A stretch of DNA of 64,000 nt from Leptodontidium sp. MPI-SDFR-AT-0119 (Eukaryota > Ascomycota > Leotiomycetes > Helotiales > Leptodontidiaceae), in assembly GCA_020726505.1 (NCBI GenBank), contig JAHLEZ010000035.1, positions 434,001-498,000 of the forward strand, written 5' to 3'. The notes under the pieces were generated by a model. It saw nothing but the letters and a program-made list of their open reading frames with translations, was not told the DNA's origin and did not search any database. Position numbers and translations under genes: made by a program. Below are positions 1-12,400 of the stretch, piece by piece (the first letter of the stretch is position 1; each line of letters begins with the position of its first letter).

Positions 1-1738
1 TTAGTCGACAAGGCTGCTGATGCTACTAAGAGCACGTCGAACTGAACTTGATTATCCGACTTATGTGGATAAAAAGTGGAAAGCCAAGTGCATACTTCCT
101 CCGAATGTAATTGACTTTTCAAAAAGCTTAAAGTAACGTTATGTACTTATTTAAAGTGGGATATTTTTTTTTAGTGGCTGGAAGATATTTCTTCCTCTTG
201 TGGAAGTCTAGTTCTCTTTGCCGAGGTCTGACTGCGCACAAAACATTGTGATATAAAGTACACAAACAGAATAGAGAAATCTCGTACCCTAAGGAGTTTC
301 AGTTCGAAGCTGGTCATTAATCGTTCTCCTACTCGCTATAATTAAATAAACAACAACACCTGCCAAAGCCATGACTCGCGCCAACCAGCCTTCGAAGGAT
401 AGTTAAAGCTTTCTTGCCACGTCGGACCGAAGCCAGTCCCGCACTTAGTCGAAGCTTAATCATTTCCAGAGTCTCATTTATGCAGCCGGAGAAGCCGGAG
501 TAGAGGGTGTAGAAGAAAGGATTGTGTGAAAACTGGAACCTGTGATACCCGGGTATTTGGAGAAGCGATGTATTTAATGTCTAGTATAATGATATCGACC
601 CGAAGTTAGTAAAATTGAACATCATCTCTGCAAAATCAAGTTTGCTTAGATAATGAGGTTAATAAAGTTAGATAAAAAAAAATATATACTTCTCGCGTTT
701 AAGGTTCGTCGATCTCAATCAATTAACATGGCGCCAAACCTTCCGAATACTTGACATCTGGTGGAATTAAATATCACCACATTTGCAATGAGATCCCAAG
801 AGAATCAGATCAACACGAGTGGTTGGTGGTTCTGCCATTTTATATTATTCTTGGAGTTGTATGTACCTGCCACCTACCTGTTTTTATGTTGTCGGATGCC
901 GACTATTTCAATATCTCTCTCTCCTGGCTCGCCTCGCCTCTTTCAACTTGTCGTCTAGCCCCTGAAAATCTCACATGCGTTAGCGACCAAGTGGCCAAGC
1001 AGAGTAGGCAAAAGATACTGTAATTCCCAAGAAATATATCCCGGTAGTAGGCCTTAACTGAATTCCACACGTAATGCCCGCCCACACTCAATGCCCGCCT
1101 TTTATTATCTTGGACAATATTTTATTAGCTACGCATAAGCCCTTTTAATTTACTTCAAATTATTAAATAGTTTGAGGTTGGTTGATAATGCCCGATACTT
1201 TTTAAACAAAGATCCCCAGGTACATGTGGCGAGGCTGTGCCTGGATATTGATAAACACCACATCACCTGAGAGACGGTAATTGAGATGCGGAGACGTCTT
1301 CATCTAGGATATCTTTGACCAGTTCAGTTTATCAATGTTAATAGGGTTGAACTCCCCAGTTGGAGACTCGGTTGACAGAGATGCGGGTTCCTTCTCTGTC
1401 TGAAATCGTCGTGGATTTGCCAGTCGGGTTTCGTTGGATGGGTGAACATTGTAGTCCATTTTTCGCGAGGTTTTCTGTACCCCCGTCGAGTGTGGGGGGG
1501 TACTAGTAGTTGTAGGTATTCATAAGTGTATAGTACCTGTGTGCTAGCTTAGGCAGCATGACCCCGAAAGCTCCTCTCTTTAGCATCAGTATTCTTCTTG
1601 ATCTACTGTTATGTTAAGGTACCTCATGAATGTAATGCTTTCAATTCAAACCAGTTACAAAGCAAGCGTGCCTTGCTTGCTGAGGGTGCCGTTCCTTCGG
1701 GCGTTGAAAAGAGTCAGGAGGTACGAAGGTATAAAGAA
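1..1738. other. no gene recognised
   Basis: I see no credible coding region here. The short reading frames lack recognisable motifs and are interrupted on both strands. The stretch is moderately AT-rich with a T-run near 165-172 and an A-run near 673-683. It could be an intergenic region or the eroded edge of a repeat. Confidence 0.5.
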
Positions 1739-1802
1739 GTAGGTACAAGAAGGAGGTACAAGAAGTAGGTACAAGAAGTAGGTACAAGAAGTGGTACAAG
1801 AA
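1739..1802. repeat. 13-bp minisatellite, five units
   Basis: Five head-to-tail units of about 13 bp (consensus GTAGGTACAAGAA) run from 1739 to 1802. The last unit is one base short and the second has one or two changes. A decayed extra unit or two precede it at about 1721-1738. The unit length is not a multiple of three, so the array is unlikely to be selected as protein. Confidence 0.85.
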
Positions 1803-2618
1803 GAAGGCAAAGCAAGGTAACCAAAGTAAGCCCTCTCTTCAGTCATACCTCCTTGCTTTCTGCCACATTCAAACTCGCCTCTCTCGGTATGTTCCCTCTC
1901 TTTCCATATCCGCATGAAGCGACCGTTTTCAATATACAACGAAGCAATCGTCACATCCCGAGGCAGCCTTTCTCAGACTATCTGTCAGACCTCACGAGCC
2001 GGCAGCTCTTTCGAGCAGATCAGATTGACCTGAGTCCGAAGCCCGAGGCCCGAAGCCAAGCATTCGAAGCCGTTCTATGTGCCGAATTCTCAGCCTAGGT
2101 CGGGTCAGACATCCTTCTCAGCTAGGGACCGCACACAGTCCGTTCTCTTAGCATCCGCAAGGTTCCCCGCTTTCGTGCAACCGCGTGAACTGGGACTAGA
2201 TCCACAACAACACACAATAAGCAGCACAGTCCAAAGCGCATGAAAATCTTGACATCTTGACATTGATATCCTCCAAGTTGGCTGGCCCGGACCCGAGGCA
2301 ACAAAATCATATTCTCATGCGGGAAATTCCCACGTCCCGAGCAGGGAACCCGGACCCTAAACTTGCCCGTCGCCAAATCGTTGGAGTGTTGGAGTTGCGT
2401 TATTTTGTTGCCGAAGGCGTCGTCGAATTACCGTCAAGCCGCGACATGCACGTCTTCGGGGCGGCCCCAGACAGATGATGCGGGTTTGATACAACCCATC
2501 TGCCGTCTCGGCATGCGTTCGAGGGCCCGTCCACCAATCATTGGTCATAGGAAAAGCATACCCGGCTTATGGGACGCCCTGTTGGAATATCAGTCTCAAG
2601 CATTGTGCGCCTAGGTTG

Positions 2619-2699
2619 GGGAGCCCTCTTGTTTTCGTCCCTGGTGCCTGGCATTTGCCTGAATGCTTTGATGGAATGAGGAAGCAACTGTTACAAGAC
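2619..2699 (+). pseudogene. alpha/beta-hydrolase N-terminal scrap
   Basis: A 27-codon stretch reads like the first beta strand and oxyanion loop of a fungal AB_hydrolase_6 protein (FVPGAWHLPECFDGM, then a short helix). The family is normally about 250 residues. Similarity stops after this block, the frame runs into unrelated sequence, and no nucleophile elbow (GxSxG) follows. I read it as the broken remnant of a hydrolase gene. Confidence 0.45.
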
Positions 2700-4097
2700 T
2701 GTCGCCCATGCCAATCCTTCCTTTGGTTGGGAGGTCGTTATAGAAAATGTGGGCAGGATTCGAGATGGCTGGGTCGTTGGCGTAGATCAGCTGGCCCTAT
2801 ATGGAAGAAGATTATTAGTAGGCCAAGCAAGGTAATATAATGTATGTCTTCTGGAGGATTTGGAAAAGAGTCGTTTGAGCAGCATATGTTGTCTGCTTAC
2901 ATCGTCCGTGTGGTCCAACCTCAATACAGGAGAAGGGGTAAACGGAGTAAGGTAAAGGACGGGGTTGCATTGATACCAGGACAATAGAGGAGGGGTGTAG
3001 AAGTTGGATGGCGGGGGATTATTTCGCAGCCTATCTTCAAGATCTGGCCAATCGTTGCAGTACAGTACCATGCAGGTTTGTATTTAGAAGTAGTGAGGCT
3101 CGCGAATCAGCCCCAGCACGTTGATCGATTCGCCTTGTTTTTGATACCGACAAGCTCTTCGTTCCTCTGTCGGAGAGGTGGCGTAATGTGGCGCGACGGG
3201 GAAGTGGAATAATCCGCTAGCGGTTTTAAACTCAAATAAGGTCAAGGCAAACTTCTGTGATAGGTCTTAATGGCTCGTTTAATATGCGGCTTGACGCATT
3301 CAACAAATAGCGATCCTAGTAGTCCTGATATCTGACGACGATGGGGGGAGCCAAGCCTTCCCCGGACCTGCATACAGGATTGAGTGGCTTGTCCCGCCCT
3401 CGGTTAAATGTTCCGGCTGGTCCAACCCAATCAAATTGCAGCATCTTTGATCCAGGAAAGCTTTGGGAGGAGGGGTGTGGAAAGTTCCATGTGAGGCGCA
3501 TACGCTAAGCTACAATTATAAACCCAGGGGAAATTGGAGCTTGCGCAAACCCGAGCCACGATCCTTTAGATAATGCCGCTGTCTCAAAGATTCTTCTTTC
3601 TTGCTTTTTCTACGCTTAACTAGAATTCTGAAGCTCACAATTGCAATAATCATCAATTATCCATTGACATAATTACTCTGATTTTGCACTTTCACTCAAT
3701 TCTGTCGGGTTTCGACCCCGTGGACTGTTTGTTACTTCTGTAGCAGAGGTGAGTGATCGATCGCTCAGCCGAATTACTACAAGGTGAGTGTCGATGAAAC
3801 ACTGTACGGCAATCCCCTTCTGTACGTGCAAGTCTCCAATTAAGGTTTGTGGCTGAATTTTAACTTTTCTGCAGGCGCCTGCCTTGGCCCGCACGAGGGG
3901 ATCACTTCCATCAACAGGTGCCCCTTTTTATGTTCATATATGTTGGTGTGCAAATCATATCCCACCAGAGTGCCCAAATCTTAATCACCTCAGTGCTCTA
4001 TGTACCGCCAAGAATACACTTTCTTCATCCACGACATCTCCAACGGGGATTCGCCTCCTTTACAGTCCATTACTACCAACGACCTAGCTTGATCAGG
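2700..4097. other. no gene recognised; 5' flank of DUF7703 gene
   Basis: No supported gene. The last few hundred bases are the presumed promoter and 5' UTR of the downstream membrane-protein gene. A frame open upstream of its chosen start (from 3918) begins at a GTG and shows no family similarity. Confidence 0.45.
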
Positions 4098-5024
4098 ATG
4101 GCAGAGAATTTATCGGGCGACGGATACAGGGGAGGAATCGACGTCACGCTGCCGGTTGCAATGACGATGGCTGCGTTTACTGGCATTGCGGTCTTCAACG
4201 TTCTCGACATCAACGTTTCGATCTTCACTACGTTTCAGAGGCGTACGGGCTTGTACTTTTGGAGTTTGCTTATTGCTTCTTGGGGAATACCTATTCATGC
4301 GATCGGTTTCTTGTTGAAGTTCTTTCGCCTTTGCCGCAACGACACCGCAAATGTCGCAGTTATAACTGTTGGCTGGTTCGCAATGGTGACTGGCCAATCG
4401 GTCGTTTTATACTCTCGCCTTCATCTCATCGTCCGAGACGGGAACAAAATCAGATGGGTTTTGTGGCTAATAGTTGTCGACTTTTTCCTCTTCCATATTC
4501 CTCCCACAATCCTCAACTTTGGTGCCAACTCCAGGAACCCTCACCCGTTCCTCACGCCATTTTCAGTCTACGAAAAGATTCAGATCACGGCATTCTCGAT
4601 CCAGGAGTTCATCATCTCAGCTCTTTACATTTGGGAAGCTCGAAAGATGCTGCGGTCAGTAGCGAGAGCCAAGCGCAAGGAAGCCCGCAGCGTCCTGTAT
4701 CATCTCATATGTGTGAATGTTTTGATTATCGTGATGGATATCACGCTTCTCGGAACGGAGTACGCCAATCAATATTCTATTGAGACGACATACAAGAGTA
4801 CACTTTACAGCGTCAAATTGAAGCTGGAGTTCGCCATCCTGAATCGACTTCGTGCTCTCGTCAAATCACAACACAAAGACTCGCTATCTGACGAAACCCC
4901 GAATCCTCCAATCCCGTCTTTCGTCCAAGATCCTCCACCTGTTCACGTCATCGAAATCAAGAAGAAGGCTAAAAGTTCGATATCTGCATTTCCAACCATC
5001 ACCCACGAGGAGGAGGCGGTATGA
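4098..5024 (+). CDS. DUF7703-type integral membrane protein
   Basis: A 308-residue protein in one exon. It shows six or seven hydrophobic segments: about residues 12-35 (VTLPVAMTMAAF...), 45-70, 82-105, 115-135, 150-170 and 190-210, followed by a polar, proline-rich cytosolic tail. The layout and conserved blocks match the widespread fungal DUF7703 family, whose function is unknown; a sensor or transporter role has not been shown. I chose the ATG at 4098 because family members begin a few residues before the first membrane segment, although the frame stays open further upstream. The gene converges on the SNF2 gene. A missing short upstream exon is possible. Confidence 0.8.
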   Translation: MAENLSGDGYRGGIDVTLPVAMTMAAFTGIAVFNVLDINVSIFTTFQRRTGLYFWSLLIASWGIPIHAIGFLLKFFRLCRNDTANVAVITVGWFAMVTGQSVVLYSRLHLIVRDGNKIRWVLWLIVVDFFLFHIPPTILNFGANSRNPHPFLTPFSVYEKIQITAFSIQEFIISALYIWEARKMLRSVARAKRKEARSVLYHLICVNVLIIVMDITLLGTEYANQYSIETTYKSTLYSVKLKLEFAILNRLRALVKSQHKDSLSDETPNPPIPSFVQDPPPVHVIEIKKKAKSSISAFPTITHEEEAV

Positions 5025-5681
5025 AATTTGGTGGTGTTACGGTCACCCCCCAGGCGGAGTGATTATATGTAAATATGGCCCTGAGGCTCGGAGAGACTAG
5101 TCGCACAGATAGCAGGGGTCTAATTCAAAGCTACATATGTATATCCAACTCTCTCGCATCGATACTCTTCATCCTTTGGGCTCTAGCCACTTCTTAAACT
5201 ATTCACCCTCCCACCAGCAACGGCCTCTAGGAGTATGATGCAGAAATCAACCGGACACGGGAAGTTGCAGACGGATGAGCGGATGGCTAAGCAGACATAT
5301 AGGGAAGCCAAGGATTTATCAGTGTATCAAGTTGGCGTTGGCGATAACCGCATTAATCTAGATGGCTATAATTGGTTCTGGCAGAGCTGCCAAGACATAA
5401 GAAGTGAAGCTGAAGGTGCTTCTGCGATATTCATATAGCATACAAAACATCCACTGCCTCGTCCTGTCCCTTCGTTGCTAGCGAGATGTAATGCTTGCAT
5501 TATAATAATAAAGTCTTGCTCCATGAGGTCATCTACGAATTCCTCAGCGATTCTGTAAGAGGAGCGGATCGCCCTTGGAAGTTTTGGCTGGTAATAACGG
5601 TCTCGAGCTCTCAACTAGGAACCCATTGCAGATGGGCACGTGACCAGAACAGCTCGGGAACCTAAGGGCTTGTTGTCGAAC
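5025..5681. other. convergent intergenic region
   Basis: About 650 bases between the 3' ends of the DUF7703 gene (plus) and the SNF2 gene (minus). Short frames on both strands have no family features and are probably chance. It should hold both 3' UTRs. Confidence 0.5.
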
Positions 5682-8600
5682 TCATTCGAGAACGGATTTG
5701 AGATACTAGGTACAGATTAGAATATTTTCTACGAGACACAGAACTTATCTTACCTGCAGAGTTCCAAGTCCAATACCAGCCTCTTCCAACTCTCCTGATC
5801 CAAATGTTACCTCCGCCAGCTTTTTCTTCCGTTTCTGGATTTCCACTACTTGCTGCATGAGAATCAGTCTTCTGTTTGCCTTCCTGATGAATGCTTAATT
5901 GTGCAATTAATGAAGTTTACCTCTTCAAACGAGTTCCGCATCAGATATCGAATCGTAGTTACATTTCGCAGTTGTCCAACACGATGTACACGACACAGAG
6001 CTTGCTCTTCAATCATCGGGTTCCAATGGGGCTCCAAGAGGTAGGCTCGAGACCCAGCTGTGAGGTCAAGTCTAGATAATTTCAGTAATTGGTACAGTGA
6101 TGAGGCTATGGTTGGACTCACCCTGCACCACCACAAGTAATTGACACAAGAATCACCCTGATGGAATCATTTGTTTGGAAAGAGCGCATTGCTTCAGATC
6201 TCTTTGCTAGGGAAGTTTTGCCGTCGATTCGTGTGCACAATATTCCCTCATCTTGTAACGTCTGTTGGACGAGATCAAGGGTCGATGTCCAGAAAGAGAA
6301 GACTACGCTTCGAGGAGTTAGAAAATGGGGAAGCAGGGGGTCAAAATCCTTACCATTTGTCTTTAAGGGAGTTTTTAAGAATGTCAGCCACCACGGTCTT
6401 GATTTTGGTAGGTATAGTCTCGATCGGAGCAAATTTTCGGTCTTCGTCAGGTGTAGACGGAGTACTTGGTGCTGCAAAGGTAGCGGACTGCTCGCGCGGA
6501 GGATAAGACAGCTGATCTGAAGCCGATTCGGATCTGCACTTGTCGCAAACCTTGGGCGCTTCTCTCATACTTGGCGTTTGATCAAAGGTTGGGGCGGACA
6601 GCCCTTCAAGTAAATCTTCTAGAAGAGCTTGACCACACTGGCCACATGTTGTAGATCCGTCTAATACCTCCCCTAGAAAATAATTCGGCCTATCGTCATG
6701 ATTGGAAGAGTATACATTAGTTCGAGATGCTGAAGAAGGTCTGGAACCTTGCCGAGAGTTCACTAAAAGTCCAAGATTGCAGAATAATCGCAGGAAGTTA
6801 AGTCGCGATAAGGCATTAAAAGTTTTGCCACCTTGTCTCCCAGACGAGATTGCCTCTTCGAATAGGGCGATGGTTTCTTTATTCGCAGATTCGTACGCAA
6901 CGCTTTCCTCTGACGAAAATTCCAGGTGGTGTATCTCATCCACTCTAGGAGGGAGGTTAATTACTGCTTTCGTTCGACTTATCGTAATAGCTCGAACCAA
7001 AGTCTTCAGCCTCAGGAAGCCATCCGGGTCGACCTGGTGCCAGGGACGTAAGATTTCTTCATCAAAGTTTCGCTGGTCTGAGTACGGGTGAACTTGGAGA
7101 AACTTGACAACACTTGCAAAATCTGTGAGTTTATTTTGAATAGGTGTACCGGTGATTGCCCATCTCCTTTCCGCCTGGAGAGCACAGCATGCCCGGGCTA
7201 GCTGGCTCTGGGAATTTTGGATAACGTGAGCTGAGTACAATTAGCTAAATTCAAGAGCCTGGAGAGATCACTCACCCTCATCTAAGATAACTCGATGCCA
7301 GATTACGGAAAACAGCGGCTGTGGATGTGAGTGAGATTCATGCTTCCTCCAAATCGAAGACAGTGTTTGATACGTTGTGAGGACCACATCGTGCTGGAGC
7401 AGACAATCAATGTCCTTCCTGTTTTGGCCGTGGTAGATGTGCAATTTGATCATTTCAGGTCGAACGTGGCTTCATAAAATTAGAAAACTTTAACCCAGGA
7501 CGAATCATAAGAAGGGAGGTTGATAGTTCAACGCACTACTTACATACTAAATTGCTTTTCCCATGCTTGAATAACTTCTTGGCTGTTAGCTGTGGTTAAG
7601 AGGCAGTCTTGGTTGCACATACGCCAAATTTATTGAACTCACTTGCTACTTAGCAAATTCACAAAGCATGAGAATGTCCTTTGGAGCAAGTACTAAACTT
7701 CAAAGTGTCTTGGTATTCAAAGCTTGGGAGATATGCATTCAGTGGCCGATGCAATGCAAAAAAAAAAAGGGGTAGACGCTAGGTGCCTTTGAAATTTGAA
7801 CATAAATCCAAACACTCACGAGGTGGGGGCACAACCAGCAGGGTTGGCTTGACCCTGGGACAAGATATATTCCCGCTCTCAGACATGGCAGAATATGGCA
7901 AAGTGGTTGTAAGGAACTGATTCGCTGAGATCAGAGAGATCATGCTGAGCGTTTTCCCTAATCCCATATCGTCGGCGAGAAGACCGCCACGAAAGTTTGG
8001 TGGCGGATCATGCTGGATACTTCGACTAACATTGTTATGGTAACTTTGCAACTGAGTTAGCTAGCATATTACAAATTAGGACAATACTTTACTGGTAGCC
8101 CTGATGACTTTCCCTCTTCGTCCATATATCGTGGGTTCCTTCCATGTCCCAACCTTGCTCACGCCGTATCATAAAGGTCAATGCTTGCTTTTGATGGCTT
8201 GATTGCTCATTAGAAACGAGCCCGAAGATAGTACAGGGTGAAATATACCGAAACAATGAAGTGGTAATAATTGAAGGTGGTTCGGTTTCTGATAGAGGTG
8301 TTTGCTCCGCCATCAATTGTGCTAATAAGTCAGGTCCCACACTGAGTCTTTCAATTTCAATTTTTGGCTGTACGCTGGTGAAAAAATCCGTCATGACTAC
8401 ATCTTCTCCATGCGATATCATATGTGGGTTTTTGTACAAGACAGTCCGCTCGCAATTAATGGGATCTTGGAGATGCACTCCATGTTTTGACAAGTGTTGA
8501 CCGACAATTTCCGCAAGAGGTACCGTGCCGTATATTATCACGTTCAAGCGCCACACATGAATTGTCTTTCTATTTCGTCTTTTGTGGATATGGGAGGGGG

Positions 8601-9182
8601 TGTGGGGTGGTAGCTCCAGCCTCGAATAACAACATAGTTGAACTTTTATATCCTCCAAGTCATTGAGCTCGCACAAGATTCTCGAGTGAGTCGCAGATTG
8701 TACTTCGAGCTCTATGGAGAGATCGTCTGGGGAGGAAAGAATGTTGGGGGGTCGAAAAGTAGCAGGTAGGTTGTGTACATCCGAGGTGCCGGCGCCGCCG
8801 GGAGATTGTCTGAGTCGTAATTGGATTCCAGACAACTAAAAAGCGCTTAGCATGCATAATGTACTATGAACTAGGAATGAGGAAGAACACTGCAACATAC
8901 CATTCCATAACAGCATTCTAACCACTCATCGCCAATACAGGTTTGGTCCGAAGAGATAATGTCGCCGACGTGACTGCTAAGTATCCTTTGTTCCTCATCC
9001 TGAACCGGGGAATGAGCACATTCATGTTGTTTAAGGGACAGGCCCGATAGATCATTCGAATATGGTTGTGCCTCCACGAAAGACCCGTCGTTGAGTTGAC
9101 GACGTTTGGGGTTCCTGTCGTCGGAAATGTGGTTCGGCCTAGGCATGTCCGACCCTTGTAGATCACTTCTGTGGGGTTTCAT
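5682..9182 (-). CDS. SNF2-family ATPase, HLTF/RAD5-like
   Basis: A ten-exon gene for about 936 residues. I checked the junctions by phase: 9182-8901, 8835-8093, 8043-7820, 7574-7544, 7469-7276, 7230-6354, 6307-6122, 6071-5921, 5852-5754 and 5705-5682. After a poorly conserved N-terminus comes the typical HQKQALTFM lead-in, Walker A DDMGLGKT (about residue 368), VLTTYQT, a DEAH box split by intron 5, TGTPIQNK, VVFSFWTSTLD, then motifs V and VI (AGSRAYLLEPHWNP; CRVHRVGQ). The protein ends in LKSVLE. HLTF/RAD5 relatives remodel DNA or chromatin at stalled forks and in nucleotide-excision repair. The RING between the two helicase lobes is reduced to CGQC...CDKC with no visible His or third pair, so ubiquitin-ligase activity is doubtful. 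The exact start is uncertain; an upstream ATG at 9422 would overlap the divergent gene. Confidence 0.88.
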
Positions 9183-9420
9183 TTCCTCATACCTCTGCTG
9201 AACACCCCGCCCACTCTTCCAGACAGAAGGTTTGAAGTTTTGATGGGAATTTGTATCCAGATGTATATCATGAATGAGGCGGTGTGGTGGGGCGCAGCAA
9301 GCGATCTGCCTTGCAGTTCGCCCAACGTGCGGCGCCAGCCTCGCGCAAAAGCAGAGAATTCCGCCCTGACATCTTGAACACTTCATTCCTTCCTCTGGCA
9401 GCTCTATGTGCAGATTAGCC
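9183..9420. promoter_or_regulatory. divergent promoter, SNF2 and NACHT genes
   Basis: The starts of the minus-strand SNF2 gene and the plus-strand NACHT gene lie only about 240 bp apart, so the two must share a short bidirectional promoter. I see no strong TATA box. If the SNF2 protein really starts upstream, the transcripts would overlap. Confidence 0.5.
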
Positions 9421-12400
9421 ATGGCAGATCCAAAAGCTACCATCACCAAAGCCTTTGAGGATCTCCAAAGGTCGCTCTCGCCGGAGCATATACACGAGTT
9501 TGCCTCCACCGAGCTTAAAGAGGTTTGGAGTGCGGTTCAAGATATCCAGACATCCCAACGAAAGCGCCACTGTGCGCAAACTCTGCGTCGAATCGAGCCT
9601 TTGCTGAGAGGGCTTGAGAAGTATGCAAAGGTCATCGAAGTTCTATGCAATGACACTCCGTATTTGTCGTTCATCTGGGTCAGTCACCCAATGCCCTCTC
9701 CAAGATGGCAGAGTTGCTGATATCTCCTAGGCTCCAATCAAGCTCATGATCCAGGTTCGTTGAAATCGCTTTCATCAGTTTTTAATGATGGTAACTTATT
9801 CTGGCGTTTAGCTTGCAAGCAATCATCGAGATATTTTTGATGCTTTACTAGATGCGTATGCAGACATTGGCACTGCTCTCCCCCGTTTTGATCGCTACGA
9901 AGAGACTTTTAAATCAAACCCCGAGTTTCAATTCGTACTAGCGGAGGTCTATAGCACAATTCTTGAGTTTCATCAACGAACCTACAAGTTCTTTCAGCGC
10001 CGAGGCAAGTGAGAAAAGAATGTTTGACATGGATGATATAGGCTGACGTTCAAACTCAGCATGGCATCTCATTTTCCTGTCTGTATGGAAGGATTTCAGA
10101 GCCAGATTTGACGGAATCCTCCATACCCTTGAAAAGCATCGTGATTTCGTTGACAGAGAGGCAAGTTCGATTGATATGGTGGAAGATAGAGTAGCACGGT
10201 CACGAATGCTCGAAGACATTGCCGAGAGGCAGCGACAGACAGCAGCACTTTTGAAATCCAACGAGATGATGAACCAGCTTGCGCAGTTCCAGAGTTCTAT
10301 ATCATGGCTGGCTGTCGATGATAAGAAGCAAGAAGCAGAGCGATCTCGCAGATCGGGGAGGAAACACTCTGGAACCTGCGAATGGGTTGGACAAGTCCCT
10401 GAGATGAAAGCATGGTTGCAGGACAATAATTCAGAACCTGTCATTTGGCTGAATGGAAAGCCCGGAGCAGGTTGGTCATCCACCCGCCATGTGCCGAAGA
10501 AATTCGTGGCGGAATGCTGTACTCGAAGGTACCACAAATTTGAGGAACATTGCAATGGCGAGGTTGTCGGGCTTCTAAATATTCCTCGAACTGTAGTAAT
10601 CCAGAAACGGCGTTCCACTACGAATTCCGACACCCCCTGGTTAAATTATTGTTCTGACCAAGTTTGGTTCTAGGCAAAAGTGTAATGTGCACCGTTATCA
10701 TCGACAACCTTGACAAGATCGAGTCACTAAACGTCTGCTATTACTTCTGCGACAATCAAGACGACGGCAGGGACAACCCAAGTGAACGGGTCTTGGGAGT
10801 TATAGCTACACAGCTACTCCGGGCTCATCCTGAACTTGCATCACTGATAACAAACGAGTTCGTATCACCTGGGTTGAGCTCCAGTCTGGCCCAGCTACGA
10901 ACCCTCGTTCCGAAGTTATTGGAGCTCCAACCATATACGCGGATTGTCATCGACGGTATCGATGAATGTTCGAAAATTGGGCAAAAATCGTTGGTAAATG
11001 AGCTACAGAGTACCTGTCTTGGACCCAAACTTCACTCTAAAATTCTGATGTCGAGCCGCAAGGAGCCAACTATTAATTCCAAACTTGATAGCAAGCCGAA
11101 AATTTGCCTCGACGAGAACGGCAAGGTCGAAATAGACATTCGTCGTTATATTGACCACAAAATACAGCTGATTCAGTCAAATTTTATTGGAGAACTTGAG
11201 CCTGATATTTTCACTCAAATTGCAAGCTCAGTCGCAGACAAGGCTGACGGTAAGCACTCGCGACTTGATCATGACGCTCTTCTAACAATATTCAGGAATG
11301 TTCTTATGGGTTAGGTTGGTTACCCAAGAACTTGAACAATGCTTCTGTGGAAGGGATCTTGAAGAGTGTGCCAAAAGTCTACCTCATGGACTTAAAGAAG
11401 CGTCAGTGTCTGGGAAATCTTGGTTATATATTCTAAAATGCTAACAGAAGTCACAGATACGGTCGTATACTCGATCGTATAATGGACGAGGAAGTGTCGC
11501 CTCATATTCGATCCCTGTCTGTTAGGATTCTCGAATGGATGTCTTGCTCCTACCGGCGACTGAAAATGCACGAAATCTTGGACGGAGTCAGTATTCACCC
11601 CGATTGTACATCTCTAGAGAGTAGTACAAAACTTTCTCGGAGAGTGTTCGACCTATGTAGACCATTGGTAGAAGATGGCCCATGTGATACAGTGGTTTTT
11701 GTCCACTTCTCTGCACAAGAGTAAACTCTAGATTCTCGCCGAGGATTGGCATCATGGCAACTGTTTACTGATTTTGCCTAGATATATTTTGAAAGCAGCT
11801 TACAAGCAAGGGAGACCCTTCATCAGGCCCGAGGACGCACACTTGAACATCGGACACTCCTGTGTTGCATATCTCAACACAAGCTTTCGCCTCCTTCCTC
11901 AGAACAGCACGGAAGAAGAGAGGATTGAATGGATCTTCAAAGGACTTCATGGTTTGCAAACATATTCTAATCAATATTGGTATTCGCATATCGTGGGCTA
12001 CATGGATCAAGTGGTTGCTCAAAAGCTTGAAGTACCGGAGTACCTCCTTTGGTCACTGAAGGAGATAATCAAGTATGACAAGACCGAACTAACTGAAGAC
12101 TCGACACAATCGACTGGAATTGCAAACACCAGTTACTCAAACACCAGGGATCGTTTTGCTTCTCTTGGACGGTTTCCTGGACTACATTCGCTAGTTTCTA
12201 ACGTGGAAAAGTTTCGAGACAGTCTGAAGCGACAAGATTGGACAATAAAGCAAATCGGAGGCAAGTCGTTAACTGCCAGTCGTGGTGGTTTCTCGGATAT
12301 AACTAAACACGAAGCCTAACTTTCTCCAGTTGTATCACTCGAGACATGTGCCTCAGATCCTTCATGGTTCAGCACTGCTTGTCACTATTACCAAGTGGCC

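Noticed and set aside
11774..12319. Apparent stop of the NACHT gene at 12,319
   Set aside because: The stop lies inside a GC-AG intron; splicing 12261-12329 restores the conserved frame into the zinc-finger exon.
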